Below are positions 41,771 to 51,897 of a stretch of DNA of 64,000 bases, piece after piece. The stretch is from Limnohabitans sp. T6-5. Lineage in GTDB: Bacteria > Pseudomonadota > Gammaproteobacteria > Burkholderiales > Burkholderiaceae_C. The stretch's first letter is position 1; each line of letters begins with the position of its first letter. The notes beneath the pieces were generated by a model. The model saw only the letters and a program-made list of their open reading frames with translations, was not told the DNA's origin and did no database searches. The position numbers were made by a program, and so were the translations under genes. The stretch spans positions 930,001-994,000 of the forward strand of contig NZ_NERV01000001.1 in the NCBI RefSeq assembly GCF_003063315.1, given 5' to 3'.

Positions 41771-41950
41771 ATTGATCCGGCCCGATGAAGTTTGCATGAG
41801 CGCTTTTTTTTAGGAGCGGCGCCCTCGCCGCGATGGAGCCGCGCAGACCACCACCCATCGCCCCGAGGGCGGGGCTCCTACACTGATCGCAAAGCTGATC
41901 GCTATGCCAAGAAAAGCCTTTCACTTCAAACTTCACAGGGCCGGATCAAT
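41771..41950. repeat. Nested inverted repeat (MITE-like) enclosing a REP-like pair
   Basis: Outer arms at 41771-41794 and 41927-41950 (ATTGATCCGGCCC, three unpaired bases, GAAGTTTG) are inverted copies. Inside lies an inverted pair of REP-like modules (41811-41834 and 41857-41880) whose stems are GCGGCG and GCCCCG around the same CCCT loop. It occupies the gap between the convergent bclA and sensor kinase genes and could also stop both transcripts. No target-site duplication is visible. The remaining bases of the 260-bp gap hold nothing else. Confidence 0.85.
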
Positions 41951-41986
41951 AAGTGCGCCTGAGCACAGCACTTTGCCCTGCGGGGC

Positions 41987-44398
41987 TCAAGACGCATCCA
42001 CCTGACGATCTGCCGCCACCCGGTTGATTTCTTTGAGCAAGGCGACCTGAGACATTGGTTTGGACACATACCCGTCCGCACCGGCCGCCAAAAACCGCTC
42101 CTTGTCGCCCGTCATCGCGTGGGCGGTCACCATCAAGACGGGTGTTCGGCGCCCTGTCAGGGCTTCTTTTTCACGCAACAGACGCAAAGCCGTCAGACCA
42201 TCCATCACGGGCATCATCACGTCCATGAGCACCACATCAAAGCGGTGTTCATCCAGCAATTCCAGCGCTTGCTGCCCATCGTTGGCCGTGGCAAAACAAA
42301 AGCCCATGCGCTGCAACATGATTTCAGCCAGTTTGCGGTTGATGTCATGGTCTTCCACCAGCAACACGGACAAGGACCGCCCCACCGGCTGGCTGGCTGA
42401 AACTTGTTGATTGGCTTGGCTGGCTGCAGCTTCATGTGCCAAATCACGCACCACCAATTTCACAGGCAAAGTGGCCACAAACGTGGCCCCCTGGCCCGGC
42501 TGGCTCTGGGCCGTGATGTCTCCGCCCATGAGCTGCAACAGGCTGCGTGTGATTGCCAGACCCAACCCCGTGCCCCCAAACGAGCGGGTCACCGACCCGT
42601 CGGCCTGCGTGAACGGACTGAACAAGGCGTCTGTGCGTGCCGGGTCAAAGCCAATGCCTGTGTCGATGATGCGGATGCACAACAGGCGGGTCTGCGCATC
42701 AGGCCCTGGCAAGGCCTCGGCTTTAACGGTCACGCTGCCTTGAACGGTGAACTTGATGGCGTTGCCAATCAGGTTGGTGAGCACCTGACGCATGCGCACC
42801 GGATCCAGCCACACCAGTTCGGGCAGCGATGACTCGGTCTGTACCTTCAACTCAACGCCTTTGACACGCGCCAGCTGCTCCAGCGAACGCGCTGTGTGCC
42901 GGATCAATTGCGCCGGGGCCACCTCCAAAAGCTCCAGCTCCAGGGCTTTGGCCTCAATCTTCGAAAAGTCCAGGATTTCATTGATGATGTGCAGCAGGTG
43001 GTGGGCCGAATCACGGGCCAGCGTCAAATACTCCTTTTGCTGCCTGCCGTCTTCTGTGTCCAACGCCAGCTCGGTCATGCCCAAAATGCCATTCATCGGC
43101 GTGCGGATTTCATGACTCATGTTGGCGAGGAATTCCCCCCGCAGGCGGTTGGCCTGCTCGGCCTTGTCCTTGGCGTCCACCAGCATGTCCTGCGCATCCT
43201 GAATGGCTGTGAAATCCTGCATCACACCGATGAAAAAGTGTGCATTATCGACCCGCATTTCATTGATGGTCAGACGCACCGGGAACGACGTACCGTCGTG
43301 ACGGCGCCCCAGCAAAACGCGGGGCTGATTCATCAGTTTTTTCTCGCCACTGCTGAGGTAGCTCTGCAGGTAAGCATCGTGTTGCGTGCTCTCGGTGGGG
43401 TTCATCAGCAAATTGATGCGTTGCCCCATGAGTTGGTCCATGCTGTAACCAAAAATCGCTGTGGTGGCATCGTTGCACTGAACAATGCGGCCATGGGCAT
43501 CGGCTACCACAATCGCTTCGGGCACCGACTTGAAGATGCTGTTGAGCTTGCTTTCGCTCAAACGCAGACTGAGCTCCACCGATTTGCGCTCGGTGATTTC
43601 ATCACTCAATTGACGAATCGCCTGCTTGCGCTCGGCAGACAGATGCCGTGAATCCAGCAAAGCACCGCGCAGGCGCCGCACCGAAAACCAGATCAGCCAC
43701 AAACCACCAAACAGCAGGGCCAGCAAAATGCCAAAAGTGCGGTTGAGCACCTCGGTGCTGGCCACTTGCCATTGCGACACCGGCAAAATCACTTCGAGTG
43801 CCCCGCGCACATCCCCGACTTTCCAATCCGTGCGTGGCGAGCCCGGATAGCTGTTGTGGCAAGCCACACACTTGGGCAACATGCGATCGGCCTGCGCAAA
43901 ACGCAACACACGGACACCGTTCAAAATTTCTTCGCGCACAAAGGGCTCATCAGGACGCTCTTTGAGGTGCAGCAAAGCCTGTTGCTGAAAGGTGTCCAGC
44001 TGCCGCTCCGCCAGGCGCCAGGGAAAGGGCTGATCGCTGTACAGGCGCACTTGGGTGCCCCCATCCACTTTGGACAAATAGTGGCCCAAATCAATTGTCA
44101 AGGTGGCAGGCAAAGGCAGGGCGTTGTGACGCAACTTGTAGTCGTGCGTGATCTCCATGCCGCCTTCCACCGCTCTGGGAACCAGCTCCTGGGTATAAAA
44201 GTTGCGAAACTGCGTGATCGAAGCCGCATGAGCCGCAGCACTTTCGGTTGCATATTGCTGAACCACACGCTCACTGGACTGGTAGGTATAGACCACCATC
44301 CAAACGCCCATGGCGAGCAAAACGACACCCAGCCACTGCATTGGCCAGCGCAACATGAACAGCCCGAAACCTGAAATCCAACGATAAAAAACCTTCAC
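41987..44398 (-). CDS. Hybrid sensor histidine kinase/response regulator with periplasmic heme-type DUF3365 domain
   Basis: An 803-residue membrane kinase. TM1 is at about 21-38, followed by a periplasmic DUF3365/Tll0287-like domain with CVACH at 177-181, a covalent heme c motif. TM2 is near 218-241, then a PAS domain (PEAIVVADAHGRIVQCNDATTAIFGY, about 293-400). HisKA has the phosphoacceptor in ANMSHEIRTPMNGILGM (about 427), the HATPase has RIIDTGIGFDP and GGTGLGLAITRSLLQLMGG, and a C-terminal receiver has the phosphorylated Asp in FDVVLMDVMMPVMDG. It should sense redox state, oxygen or a small ligand at the heme. There is no output domain, so a partner carries the signal. Converges on bclA. 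Confidence 0.92.
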   Translation of the reverse strand: MKVFYRWISGFGLFMLRWPMQWLGVVLLAMGVWMVVYTYQSSERVVQQYATESAAAHAASITQFRNFYTQELVPRAVEGGMEITHDYKLRHNALPLPATLTIDLGHYLSKVDGGTQVRLYSDQPFPWRLAERQLDTFQQQALLHLKERPDEPFVREEILNGVRVLRFAQADRMLPKCVACHNSYPGSPRTDWKVGDVRGALEVILPVSQWQVASTEVLNRTFGILLALLFGGLWLIWFSVRRLRGALLDSRHLSAERKQAIRQLSDEITERKSVELSLRLSESKLNSIFKSVPEAIVVADAHGRIVQCNDATTAIFGYSMDQLMGQRINLLMNPTESTQHDAYLQSYLSSGEKKLMNQPRVLLGRRHDGTSFPVRLTINEMRVDNAHFFIGVMQDFTAIQDAQDMLVDAKDKAEQANRLRGEFLANMSHEIRTPMNGILGMTELALDTEDGRQQKEYLTLARDSAHHLLHIINEILDFSKIEAKALELELLEVAPAQLIRHTARSLEQLARVKGVELKVQTESSLPELVWLDPVRMRQVLTNLIGNAIKFTVQGSVTVKAEALPGPDAQTRLLCIRIIDTGIGFDPARTDALFSPFTQADGSVTRSFGGTGLGLAITRSLLQLMGGDITAQSQPGQGATFVATLPVKLVVRDLAHEAAASQANQQVSASQPVGRSLSVLLVEDHDINRKLAEIMLQRMGFCFATANDGQQALELLDEHRFDVVLMDVMMPVMDGLTALRLLREKEALTGRRTPVLMVTAHAMTGDKERFLAAGADGYVSKPMSQVALLKEINRVAADRQVDAS

Positions 44399-44498
44399 AT
44401 GTCACTTTCAAATAGCCGCTGGATGATAACAATGAATACTTTGATACCCACATAACATAACACTCTGCTGAATAAGGTCGCACGCCAAAGCAAACCCA

Positions 44499-45458
44499 TC
44501 ACGGGGTACTGGGCTCGGCCGCCAGCCAACCAGCACGAACACCAGGCCCCACTGAAGCCAGCACTTGCTCGATCTTGCCGATCAACCACAAAGCCGCGGG
44601 CGACAGCACCCGGCCCTGGGCATGGATGACCGATGTGGCCAGCGCCTGTGCAGCGGCGTAGTGCACATGCGGCAAGGCAATGCAAGGCGCAGTGGGCAAA
44701 GCGGCATCCATCGCTTCGAACGTAGCGAACAAGACACAGTCGCTGGACAGCATCACCGAGCGCAGCACGGCCACACTGTCGCAGCTCAGGCCCATGGGCA
44801 ATTCTTCGTGGTGCTGCAGTTGATAGATGTCTTGCAAGGCCAGTCTGGCCTGGTGCGGCAAGACCGGACCGATGAGCTTGTACTGGCGCAAAGCTTGGCG
44901 CTGCGCCAAGGCATCCATGGCCAGCAAGGGATGCGCCTGCCGCACAAAAAACCCAAAGCGCTGCGGCGGCAAGGGGTGCACGGCAAAGTCGGCAGGCGGG
45001 GGCAAGCTGTGGGTCAGGGCCACCACAAAATCAAGCTCGTTGCGTTGCAACTTGCCCCGCAGCCGCTGCCAGTTGCCAATGTCCACATCCACCGTCAGGC
45101 CCGGTTTTTCGCGCACCTGCTCGATCAGCAATCGGGTCAAAAACGCTTCTGCCGGGAAAACCCCGACCCCGAAATTCACATGCCCCGACTCCACGCCAAC
45201 CAGTTGCTGCGCCTCGCGTTTGAGGCTTTCGGCATCGCCCAAAATTTGCAAGGCCCGGGGCAAGATGCGCTGCCCGGCGTCCGTCAGGTTCACCCCTTCA
45301 TGCGCCCGGTTGAGCAACTGCAAGCCCAAGGACTCTTCCAGCGTCTGGATGCTGCGCGTCAGGGCCGGTTGGGTCAGGTTCAGGCGCAGCGCCGCCTTGA
45401 GGAAGGATTTTTCCTCCGCGATGACGGCCAGGTGTTCCAGTCTGCGCAGGTTCAACAT
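44499..45458 (-). CDS. LysR-family transcriptional regulator
   Basis: The 319-residue regulator has an N-terminal winged helix (MLNLRRLEHLAVIAEEKSFLKAALRLNLTQPALTRSIQTLEE, residues 1-42) and a LysR substrate domain. It is divergent from the Bug-type receptor gene with 123 bp between, the usual LysR arrangement. Overlapping its start, ATAAAAATATTTTAT is an AT-rich, near-symmetric T-N11-A site, a candidate for autoregulatory binding. It probably controls the receptor and the D-aminoacylase gene. The ligand is unknown. Confidence 0.92.
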   Translation of the reverse strand: MLNLRRLEHLAVIAEEKSFLKAALRLNLTQPALTRSIQTLEESLGLQLLNRAHEGVNLTDAGQRILPRALQILGDAESLKREAQQLVGVESGHVNFGVGVFPAEAFLTRLLIEQVREKPGLTVDVDIGNWQRLRGKLQRNELDFVVALTHSLPPPADFAVHPLPPQRFGFFVRQAHPLLAMDALAQRQALRQYKLIGPVLPHQARLALQDIYQLQHHEELPMGLSCDSVAVLRSVMLSSDCVLFATFEAMDAALPTAPCIALPHVHYAAAQALATSVIHAQGRVLSPAALWLIGKIEQVLASVGPGVRAGWLAAEPSTP

Positions 45459-45581
45459 ATAAAAATATTTTATGAAAATTCAATTTAATTGCAATTGTTT
45501 TTTATTTCTTGCAGCCCCTAAGCTGAACAGCGCGCAGCGTCACACGCGCTGCTGCGACCGATAAAACCACAGGAGACAACC

Positions 45582-46598
45582 ATGACATCACCTCACCAGG
45601 CGTTTCTGGGACGCCGACGGACCTGGGCCAGCGCCCTGCTTGCCAGCCTTTGCATGGGGCCGCTGAGTGGCCTCGCCTTTGCGCAAGACGCCGCCTGGCC
45701 GACGCCCGGCAAACCCGTTCGGATCGTGGTGCCCTTCCCGGCCGGTTCAGGCTCCGACGGACTGGCCCGCACGATCGCGCGCAAGCTCAATGAGGACACC
45801 GGTGGCAACTTTGTCGTGGACAACAAACCCGGCGCGGGCACGCTGATCGGCGCCCAGGACGTGGCGCGTGCGGCCAACGATGGCCACACCTTGCTCTACA
45901 CCATCGTGGTCACGCACACCCAAAACCCGCACCTGTACAGCAAGCTGCCCTACGACCCCTTCAAGGACTTCACGCCCATCACCCAGGTGGCCCGCTCCGC
46001 CACAGTGCTGGTGGTCAACAAGGAGTCGCCCTTCAACTCGGTGCGCGACATGGTCAGCTTTGCGCGCAGCAACCCCGGCAAACTCAACTTTGCCTCCTAC
46101 AGCCAGGGCTCAACCTCGCACCTGAATGCCGAAATGCTGATGTTGCGCAGCAACACACAGATGGTGCATGTGCCCTACAAAGGCACGCCCGACGCCACAC
46201 GGGCGCTGATGGCAGGCGATGTTCAGTTTTACTTTGACGGCACCGCTACTGCTGTGGAAGGGGCCAAGGCCGGACGCTTCAAGCTGCTGGCCGTTGCCGC
46301 CGACAAGCGCCTGTCTGTGCTCCCCGATCTGCCCACCATGACCGAGGCCGGGGTGGAGGGCATCGACATTGTGGGCTGGCAAGGCTTTTTTGCCCCCGGC
46401 AACATGTCACCTGCATTGGCCAAAAAGATCTCGGACGCCATGGGCCGCGCTTTGAAATCGCCCGAGGTCAGCCAGCTGATCATCAACCAGGGCAATGAAG
46501 TCAGCGGCGCTGGGCCGGAAGAGTTTGCCCGCATCGTCAAACGTGACCACGAACGCTGGGGTGCCGTCATCAAGCGGCTGAACCTCAAACTCGACTGA
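45582..46598 (+). CDS. Bug/TctC-type periplasmic substrate-binding receptor
   Basis: The 338-residue protein has an export signal at about 11-35 (RRRTWASALLASLCMGPLSGLAFA), then the family opening PGKPVRIVVPFPAGSGSDGLARTIARKL. VDNKPGAGTLIGAQDVARA and MVHVPYKGTPDATRALMAGDVQFYFD are further Bug hallmarks. These receptors bind small carboxylates or amides, often without a dedicated transporter beside them; no tctA or tctB gene is seen. Position between a LysR gene and a D-aminoacylase-like gene suggests an N-acyl amino acid or a related acid as ligand. GGAG precedes the ATG. Confidence 0.9.
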   Translation: MTSPHQAFLGRRRTWASALLASLCMGPLSGLAFAQDAAWPTPGKPVRIVVPFPAGSGSDGLARTIARKLNEDTGGNFVVDNKPGAGTLIGAQDVARAANDGHTLLYTIVVTHTQNPHLYSKLPYDPFKDFTPITQVARSATVLVVNKESPFNSVRDMVSFARSNPGKLNFASYSQGSTSHLNAEMLMLRSNTQMVHVPYKGTPDATRALMAGDVQFYFDGTATAVEGAKAGRFKLLAVAADKRLSVLPDLPTMTEAGVEGIDIVGWQGFFAPGNMSPALAKKISDAMGRALKSPEVSQLIINQGNEVSGAGPEEFARIVKRDHERWGAVIKRLNLKLD

Positions 46599-46631
46599 AA
46601 CCACCCATTCAATCACCACAGGAATTTCCCC

Positions 46632-48341
46632 ATGCACGATCTCGTGATTCGCGGCGGCAGCCTCATTGACGGCACCGGCGCTCCGGCCCAAGCGGGCGAC
46701 ATCGCCATTGACCAAGGCGTCATCAGCCAGGTGGGTGGCAAAGCAGGCCCGGCCCGACGCACCCTTGACGCCCAGGGCGCCTTGGTGACCCCGGGCTGGA
46801 TCGACATCCACACCCACTACGACGGCCAGGCCACCTGGGACCCTTACCTCTCGCCCTCCACGGCGCACGGCGTGACCAGCGTCGTCATGGGCAACTGCGG
46901 CATGGGCTTTGCCCCGGTCAAGCCCGACAAACGCGACTGGCTGATTTCGGTCATGGAAGGCGTGGAAGACATCCCCGGCGCGGTGCTGTCCGAAGGCATT
47001 CAGTGGGATTGGGAGAGTTTTCCCGAATACATGGACGCCCTGGCACGCCGCCCCAAGGCGCTGGACATTGCCACGCAAATCCCCCATTCGGCCGTGCGGG
47101 CCTATGTGATGGGCGAGCGCGGCATCCAGCACGACGAAACCACACCGGACGATCTGTTCGAGATGTGCAACATCGTTCGCGAAGCACTCAAAGCCGGGGC
47201 TTACGGCTTTTCCACCTCGCGCACCTTCCTGCACAAATACGACCAGCGCAAATACCCACCCGGCACCTTTGCCACCGGAGAAGAAATCTCCACCCTCGGT
47301 CAGGTGCTGGGTGAAGTGGGTCACGGCGTCTTCCAGATGACGTCCAACCACATCTCGATGCACCACGAGATCCCGTGGATGCGCAACCTGGCCCTCAAAA
47401 ACAAGCTGCCCGTGCTGTTCAACCTGCAGCAAACCGACCCGGCCCCGGACCTGTGGAAAGACATTCTGGGCACGCTCAAAGAGGCGCATCAGCAAAACAT
47501 CCCCCTGTACGGCGGCATTTGCGGACGTCCCGTGGGCCTGCTGTTTTCATGGCACAGCAGCTTGCACCCTTTCATTATCAGCCCGGCCTATTTGGAAATC
47601 GCCAAGCTGCCCTGGCCCGAGCGCATCGCACGGCTGCGCCAGCCCGAAGTGCGCCAGGCCATCCTGACCGGCGAACGCCTGCGAACCGATGAGCGCATGC
47701 GCACCATGTTTGGCAACTTCCACAAAATCTACCGCCTGGCCGACAACCCGGACTACGAGCCCGAAGCCAGCGAAAGCGTGCAAGCCATGATGCAGGCCCA
47801 GGGCCGAAGCGGCCTGGAAGTGGTGTACGACCTGATGATGGAGCGCGAGGGCATGGCCATGCTCTATTACCCCAGCTTCAACTACTCGTATGGCAACCTG
47901 GACCACCTGCACGAATGGCTGCAGACCGACGTGACCGTCAACAGCCTGTCGGACGGCGGCGCGCACTGCAACTACATTTGCGATGTCAGCATGCCCACCT
48001 TCATGCTCACCCACTGGAGCCGCTCACGCACCCGGGGCGGCACCTTCAGCGTGGAGGCCATGGTCAAACGCCAAACCCAGGACACGGCCCGCATCTACGG
48101 CATGCACGACCGGGGCACGCTGCAAGTGGGCAAGAAGGCCGACATCAACATCATCGACTACGACAAACTGCGCCTGTACGCCCCCGAAATGGTCTACGAC
48201 CTGCCTGCAGGCGGACGGCGCCTGACCCAGCGCTGCGATGGCTACATCGCCACCCTGGTGGCTGGCCAGCCCATCTTTGAAAACCAGCAAGCCACAGGCG
48301 CTTTGCCGGGTCAGCTCTTGCGGGCGGGTCAAAAAGATTGA
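46632..48341 (+). CDS. N-acyl-D-amino-acid deacylase-like amidohydrolase
   Basis: The 569-residue protein is an amidohydrolase of the D-aminoacylase/N-acyl-D-glutamate deacylase type. It starts [19 protein letters not shown] and has the metal motif [14 protein letters not shown] near 56-69. [35 protein letters not shown] follows in the region with the bridging ligand, and [19 protein letters not shown] near 440 carries the acid/base Asp. The length is above bacterial D-aminoacylase (about 480). It is cotranscribed with the Bug receptor (33 bp). The actual substrate is not proven by sequence. Confidence 0.88.
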   Translation: MHDLVIRGGSLIDGTGAPAQAGDIAIDQGVISQVGGKAGPARRTLDAQGALVTPGWIDIHTHYDGQATWDPYLSPSTAHGVTSVVMGNCGMGFAPVKPDKRDWLISVMEGVEDIPGAVLSEGIQWDWESFPEYMDALARRPKALDIATQIPHSAVRAYVMGERGIQHDETTPDDLFEMCNIVREALKAGAYGFSTSRTFLHKYDQRKYPPGTFATGEEISTLGQVLGEVGHGVFQMTSNHISMHHEIPWMRNLALKNKLPVLFNLQQTDPAPDLWKDILGTLKEAHQQNIPLYGGICGRPVGLLFSWHSSLHPFIISPAYLEIAKLPWPERIARLRQPEVRQAILTGERLRTDERMRTMFGNFHKIYRLADNPDYEPEASESVQAMMQAQGRSGLEVVYDLMMEREGMAMLYYPSFNYSYGNLDHLHEWLQTDVTVNSLSDGGAHCNYICDVSMPTFMLTHWSRSRTRGGTFSVEAMVKRQTQDTARIYGMHDRGTLQVGKKADINIIDYDKLRLYAPEMVYDLPAGGRRLTQRCDGYIATLVAGQPIFENQQATGALPGQLLRAGQKD

Positions 48342-48359
48342 TCGCGCCGCACAGGGATT

Positions 48360-48586
48360 TTGTAGGTCGGTGGCTTCAGCCCCGACATGAAGCCTGCGCC
48401 AAAACCACCAACGTCGGAGCTGAAGCTACCGACCTACGAGGAAACGGTCTTTGTAGGTCGGCGGCTTCAGCCCCGACATGGGCCTGCGCCGGAGCAAGAA
48501 AACGTCGGACCTGAAGGTGCTGACCTACGGGGAAACGGTCTTTGCAGGTCGGCGGCAACAGCGCCGCCATGGCGCCTGCGCCGAAG
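48360..48586. repeat. 91-bp tandem repeat of TGTAGGTCGG-type REP-like hairpins
   Basis: Two full 91-bp units start at 48360 and 48451, with a diverged partial third at 48542. Each full unit can form one large hairpin from inverted TGTAGGTCGG and CCGACCTAC arms of about 19 bp. Within the first arm a smaller stem GTCGG-GGC-TTCA-GCC-CCGAC forms. Members of the same family are at 55578 and 55703. The array fills most of the 252-bp gap between the convergent deacylase and apbC genes. Confidence 0.92.
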
Positions 48587-48593
48587 CACCCAA

Positions 48594-49682
48594 TCAGGTG
48601 TCCTTGCTGACCTTGATGGTGGGGAACTTGCTAGAAAAATCCTTGGCCTTGGCCGCGATCTTGACCGCCACCTGGCGGGCCACGGCTTTGTAAATCTGGG
48701 CCACTTCGCCGTCGGGGTCGGACACCACCGTGGGCTTGCCTTGGTCGGCTTGCAGGCGAATCTGCATGTTCAGCGGCAAGGCGCCCAGGTAGTCGATGCC
48801 TTTGTCTGACGCGTAGCGCTTGCCACCGTCTTCGCCAAAGATGTGCTCCACATGGCCGCAGTTCGTGCACACATGCACCGCCATGTTTTCCACGATGCCC
48901 AGAATCGGCACGCCCACTTTCTCGAACATCTTGATGCCTTTTTTGGCGTCCAGCAGGGCGATGTCTTGCGGCGTGGTCACGATCACGGCGCCGGTCATGG
49001 GCACCCGCTGACTCAGTGTGAGTTGGATGTCGCCCGTGCCGGGTGGCATGTCGACGATCAAATAATCGAGTTCTTTCCAGTTGGTCTGGCGCAGCAACTG
49101 CTCCAGCGCCTGCGTGGCCATGGGGCCGCGCCAAATCATGGCTTCGTCCTGGTCGACCAAAAAGCCGATCGACATGACCTGCACGCCGTAGTTTTCCATG
49201 GGCTCCATGTTCTGGCCATCCAGGCTTTCGGGGCGGCCTTCGATGCCCATCATCATGGGCTGGCTGGGGCCGTAGATGTCAGCGTCCAGCAGGCCCACCT
49301 TGGCACCTTCGGCGGCCAACGCCAGCGCCAGGTTCACGGCGGTGGTGCTCTTGCCCACGCCGCCCTTGCCCGAGGCCACGGCCACGATGTTTTTCACCTG
49401 CGGCAGCAACGCCACGCCGCGCTGGGCAGCGTGAGCCGTGATTTTGCTGGTCACATTGGCCGACACATTGGCCACACCCGCCACGCCTTTGGCAGCCGCA
49501 ATCAGGGCCTGACGCAAAGCCGGGATCTGGCTCTTGGCGGGGTAACCCAGCTCCACGTCGAACGACACATCACCGCCTTCCAGCTGAAGGTTCTTGAGGG
49601 TTTTGGTGGAAACGAAATCTTTGCCCGTGTTCGGGTCGATGACGGTTTGCAAAGCTTGCAGGAGTTGTTCGGTGGTCGCCAT
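48594..49682 (-). CDS. apbC: Iron-sulfur cluster carrier protein, Mrp/NBP35 ATPase
   Basis: The 362-residue ATPase delivers Fe-S clusters to apoproteins. An N-terminal DUF59 domain (LQALQTVIDPNTGKDFVSTKTLKNLQL) precedes the deviant Walker A GKGGVGKSTTAVNLALAL near 108-125. VDMPPGTGDIQLTLSQRVPM follows, and the cluster-bridging CTNC is in AVHVCTNCGHVEHIFGE near 270. It is divergent from metG by about 100 bp, a common arrangement in Burkholderiales. The many Fe-S enzymes here (BoxA, both formate dehydrogenases) are possible clients, but the gene is general housekeeping. Confidence 0.95.
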   Translation of the reverse strand: MATTEQLLQALQTVIDPNTGKDFVSTKTLKNLQLEGGDVSFDVELGYPAKSQIPALRQALIAAAKGVAGVANVSANVTSKITAHAAQRGVALLPQVKNIVAVASGKGGVGKSTTAVNLALALAAEGAKVGLLDADIYGPSQPMMMGIEGRPESLDGQNMEPMENYGVQVMSIGFLVDQDEAMIWRGPMATQALEQLLRQTNWKELDYLIVDMPPGTGDIQLTLSQRVPMTGAVIVTTPQDIALLDAKKGIKMFEKVGVPILGIVENMAVHVCTNCGHVEHIFGEDGGKRYASDKGIDYLGALPLNMQIRLQADQGKPTVVSDPDGEVAQIYKAVARQVAVKIAAKAKDFSSKFPTIKVSKDT

Positions 49683-49785
49683 GGGGGTCTGATGCTTTCT
49701 GAGCTATCCAAGAATGGGGGGCAGTTTAACGATATGCAGCCCGGTACACCCTAAAATCACCGATTCCCCTACAAGTTGCCCCACC

Positions 49786-51870
49786 ATGTCTGCCCCCAAC
49801 GCGCCCCGCCAGCTTTTCGTCACCACCGCCTTGCCGTATGCCAACGGCAATTTCCACATCGGCCACATCATGGAATACATCCAGGCCGACATCTGGGTGC
49901 GGTACCAGCGCATGCAGGGCAGCCAGGTCAACTTTGTGGGTGCCGACGACACGCACGGCGCGCCGATCATGATCGCCGCCGAAAAGGCGGGCAAGACGCC
50001 CCAGCAGTTCGTGGCCGACATCGCAGCCGGCCGCAAGCCGTATCTGGACGGTTTTCACATCGCTTTTGACAACTGGCACAGCACCGATGGCCCCGAAAAC
50101 CACGAGCTGGCCCGCCAGATTTACCGTGACCTGCGCGACATCCCCTTGGACAAAGGCGGCTCGCTGATCGAAGTGCGCGCCGTAGAACAGTTCTTTGACC
50201 CCGAAAAGAACATGTTCCTGCCCGACCGCTTCATCAAGGGCGAGTGCCCCAAGTGCCACGCCAAGGACCAGTACGGCGACAACTGCGAAGTCTGCGGCGC
50301 GGTGTACGCCCCCACCGACCTGATCAACCCGTTCTCGGCCCTGTCGGGTGCCAAACCTGAGCTGAAAACCTCAGAGCATTTTTTCTTCAAGCTGTCCGAC
50401 CCACGTTGCGTGGAGTTTTTGACCCATTGGACGCAAGACGGCAAGCTGCAACCCGAAGTGGCCAACAAGGTCAAAGAGTGGTTCAGCGTGCGCACCAACC
50501 CCGACGGCTCGACCAGTGAGGGCCTGGGTGATTGGGACATTTCGCGCGACGCACCTTACTTCGGCATCGAAATTCCTGACGCGCCGGGCAAGTACTTTTA
50601 TGTCTGGCTGGACGCGCCTGTGGGCTACCTGGCGTCGCTCAAAAACCTGCTGGACAAGCGTGGCGAAGACTACAACGCCTACATGGCCAACCCGAATCTG
50701 GAGCAGATCCACTTCATCGGCAAGGACATCGTGACCTTTCACACGCTGTTTTGGCCCGCCATGCTGCACTTTTCCGGCCGCAAGACGCCCAACAAGGTGA
50801 ACGTGCACGGCTTCCTGACGGTGAACAACGGCGAAAAAATGAGCAAGAGCCGGGGCACGGGCCTGGACCCGCTCAAGTACCTGAGCTTGGGCATGAACCC
50901 CGAGTGGCTGCGTTACTACCTGGCCACGAAGCTCAACAACCGCAACGAAGACGTGGACTTCAACGCGGAAGACTTCATGCTGCGCGTGAACAGCGATTTG
51001 ATTGGCAAATTCGTCAACATCGCCAGCCGTGCAGCGGGCTTTTTGACCAAGCGGTTTGAGGGCCAGCTGACCGCCTCGTTTGGCGAGCAAGGCAGCGTGC
51101 TGCTGTATGACATCCACACAGCGAAAGACAGCATCGCCCAGGCCTATGACGCACGCGAGTTCGGCAAAGCCACCCGTGAAATCATGCTGCTGGCCGACAA
51201 AGTCAACGCCTATGTCGACCAACACAAGCCCTGGGACTTGGCCAAAGACGCCGCCAACAACGAAGCCCTGCACCAAGTGTGTTCGCTGCTCATCAACGCC
51301 TTTGCCGAGCTGAGCCGCTACTTGGCGCCGGTGCTGCCATCGCTTGCGCAAGCTGTTGAAGCCTTCACAGGCACCCCCATGCAAAACTGGGACACCACCG
51401 GGTATGTGACCCGCATTCAGCCTTACCAGCACCTGATGCAACGCGTCACGCCCGAGCAACTCGAAGCCCTGTTCGAGCCGCCTGCCGTGGTGGAAGAAAA
51501 GACCATCCCCGGCGGTGAAGAGATCGCCCCCACCATCAGCATCGATGACTTCGCCAAGGTCGATTTGCGCATCGCCGAGATCGTCAACTGCGAACCGGTG
51601 GAAGGCTCGGTCAAGCTCTTGCGCCTGACCCTTAACGTGGGTGAGGGCAAGACCCGCAATGTGTTCAGTGGCATCGCCAGCATGTACAAGCCCGAAGACC
51701 TGATCGGCAAACTCACGGTGATGGTGGCGAATCTGGCCCCGCGCAAGATGAAGTTCGGTATCAGCGAAGGCATGGTGCTGGCCGCCAGCCATGCCGACGA
51801 AAAAGCCGAACCCGGCATTCATGTACTGCACCCCTGGCCCGGCGCCAAGCCCGGCATGCGGATTCACTGA
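49786..51870 (+). CDS. metG: Methionyl-tRNA synthetase
   Basis: It charges tRNA-Met in the cytoplasm. The 694-residue protein has the class I signature [17 protein letters not shown] near 15-30 and KMSKS near 351. A zinc-binding pair follows the family pattern ([21 protein letters not shown]). The C-terminal tRNA-binding domain occupies about 585-694 ([24 protein letters not shown]). The ATG (MSAPNAPR) starts the conserved region; an upstream in-frame start would add 24 non-conserved residues over the apbC promoter. Confidence 0.97.
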   Translation: MSAPNAPRQLFVTTALPYANGNFHIGHIMEYIQADIWVRYQRMQGSQVNFVGADDTHGAPIMIAAEKAGKTPQQFVADIAAGRKPYLDGFHIAFDNWHSTDGPENHELARQIYRDLRDIPLDKGGSLIEVRAVEQFFDPEKNMFLPDRFIKGECPKCHAKDQYGDNCEVCGAVYAPTDLINPFSALSGAKPELKTSEHFFFKLSDPRCVEFLTHWTQDGKLQPEVANKVKEWFSVRTNPDGSTSEGLGDWDISRDAPYFGIEIPDAPGKYFYVWLDAPVGYLASLKNLLDKRGEDYNAYMANPNLEQIHFIGKDIVTFHTLFWPAMLHFSGRKTPNKVNVHGFLTVNNGEKMSKSRGTGLDPLKYLSLGMNPEWLRYYLATKLNNRNEDVDFNAEDFMLRVNSDLIGKFVNIASRAAGFLTKRFEGQLTASFGEQGSVLLYDIHTAKDSIAQAYDAREFGKATREIMLLADKVNAYVDQHKPWDLAKDAANNEALHQVCSLLINAFAELSRYLAPVLPSLAQAVEAFTGTPMQNWDTTGYVTRIQPYQHLMQRVTPEQLEALFEPPAVVEEKTIPGGEEIAPTISIDDFAKVDLRIAEIVNCEPVEGSVKLLRLTLNVGEGKTRNVFSGIASMYKPEDLIGKLTVMVANLAPRKMKFGISEGMVLAASHADEKAEPGIHVLHPWPGAKPGMRIH

Positions 51871-51897
51871 TCTGCATTTCACGGAAAGCCCCTGCAC

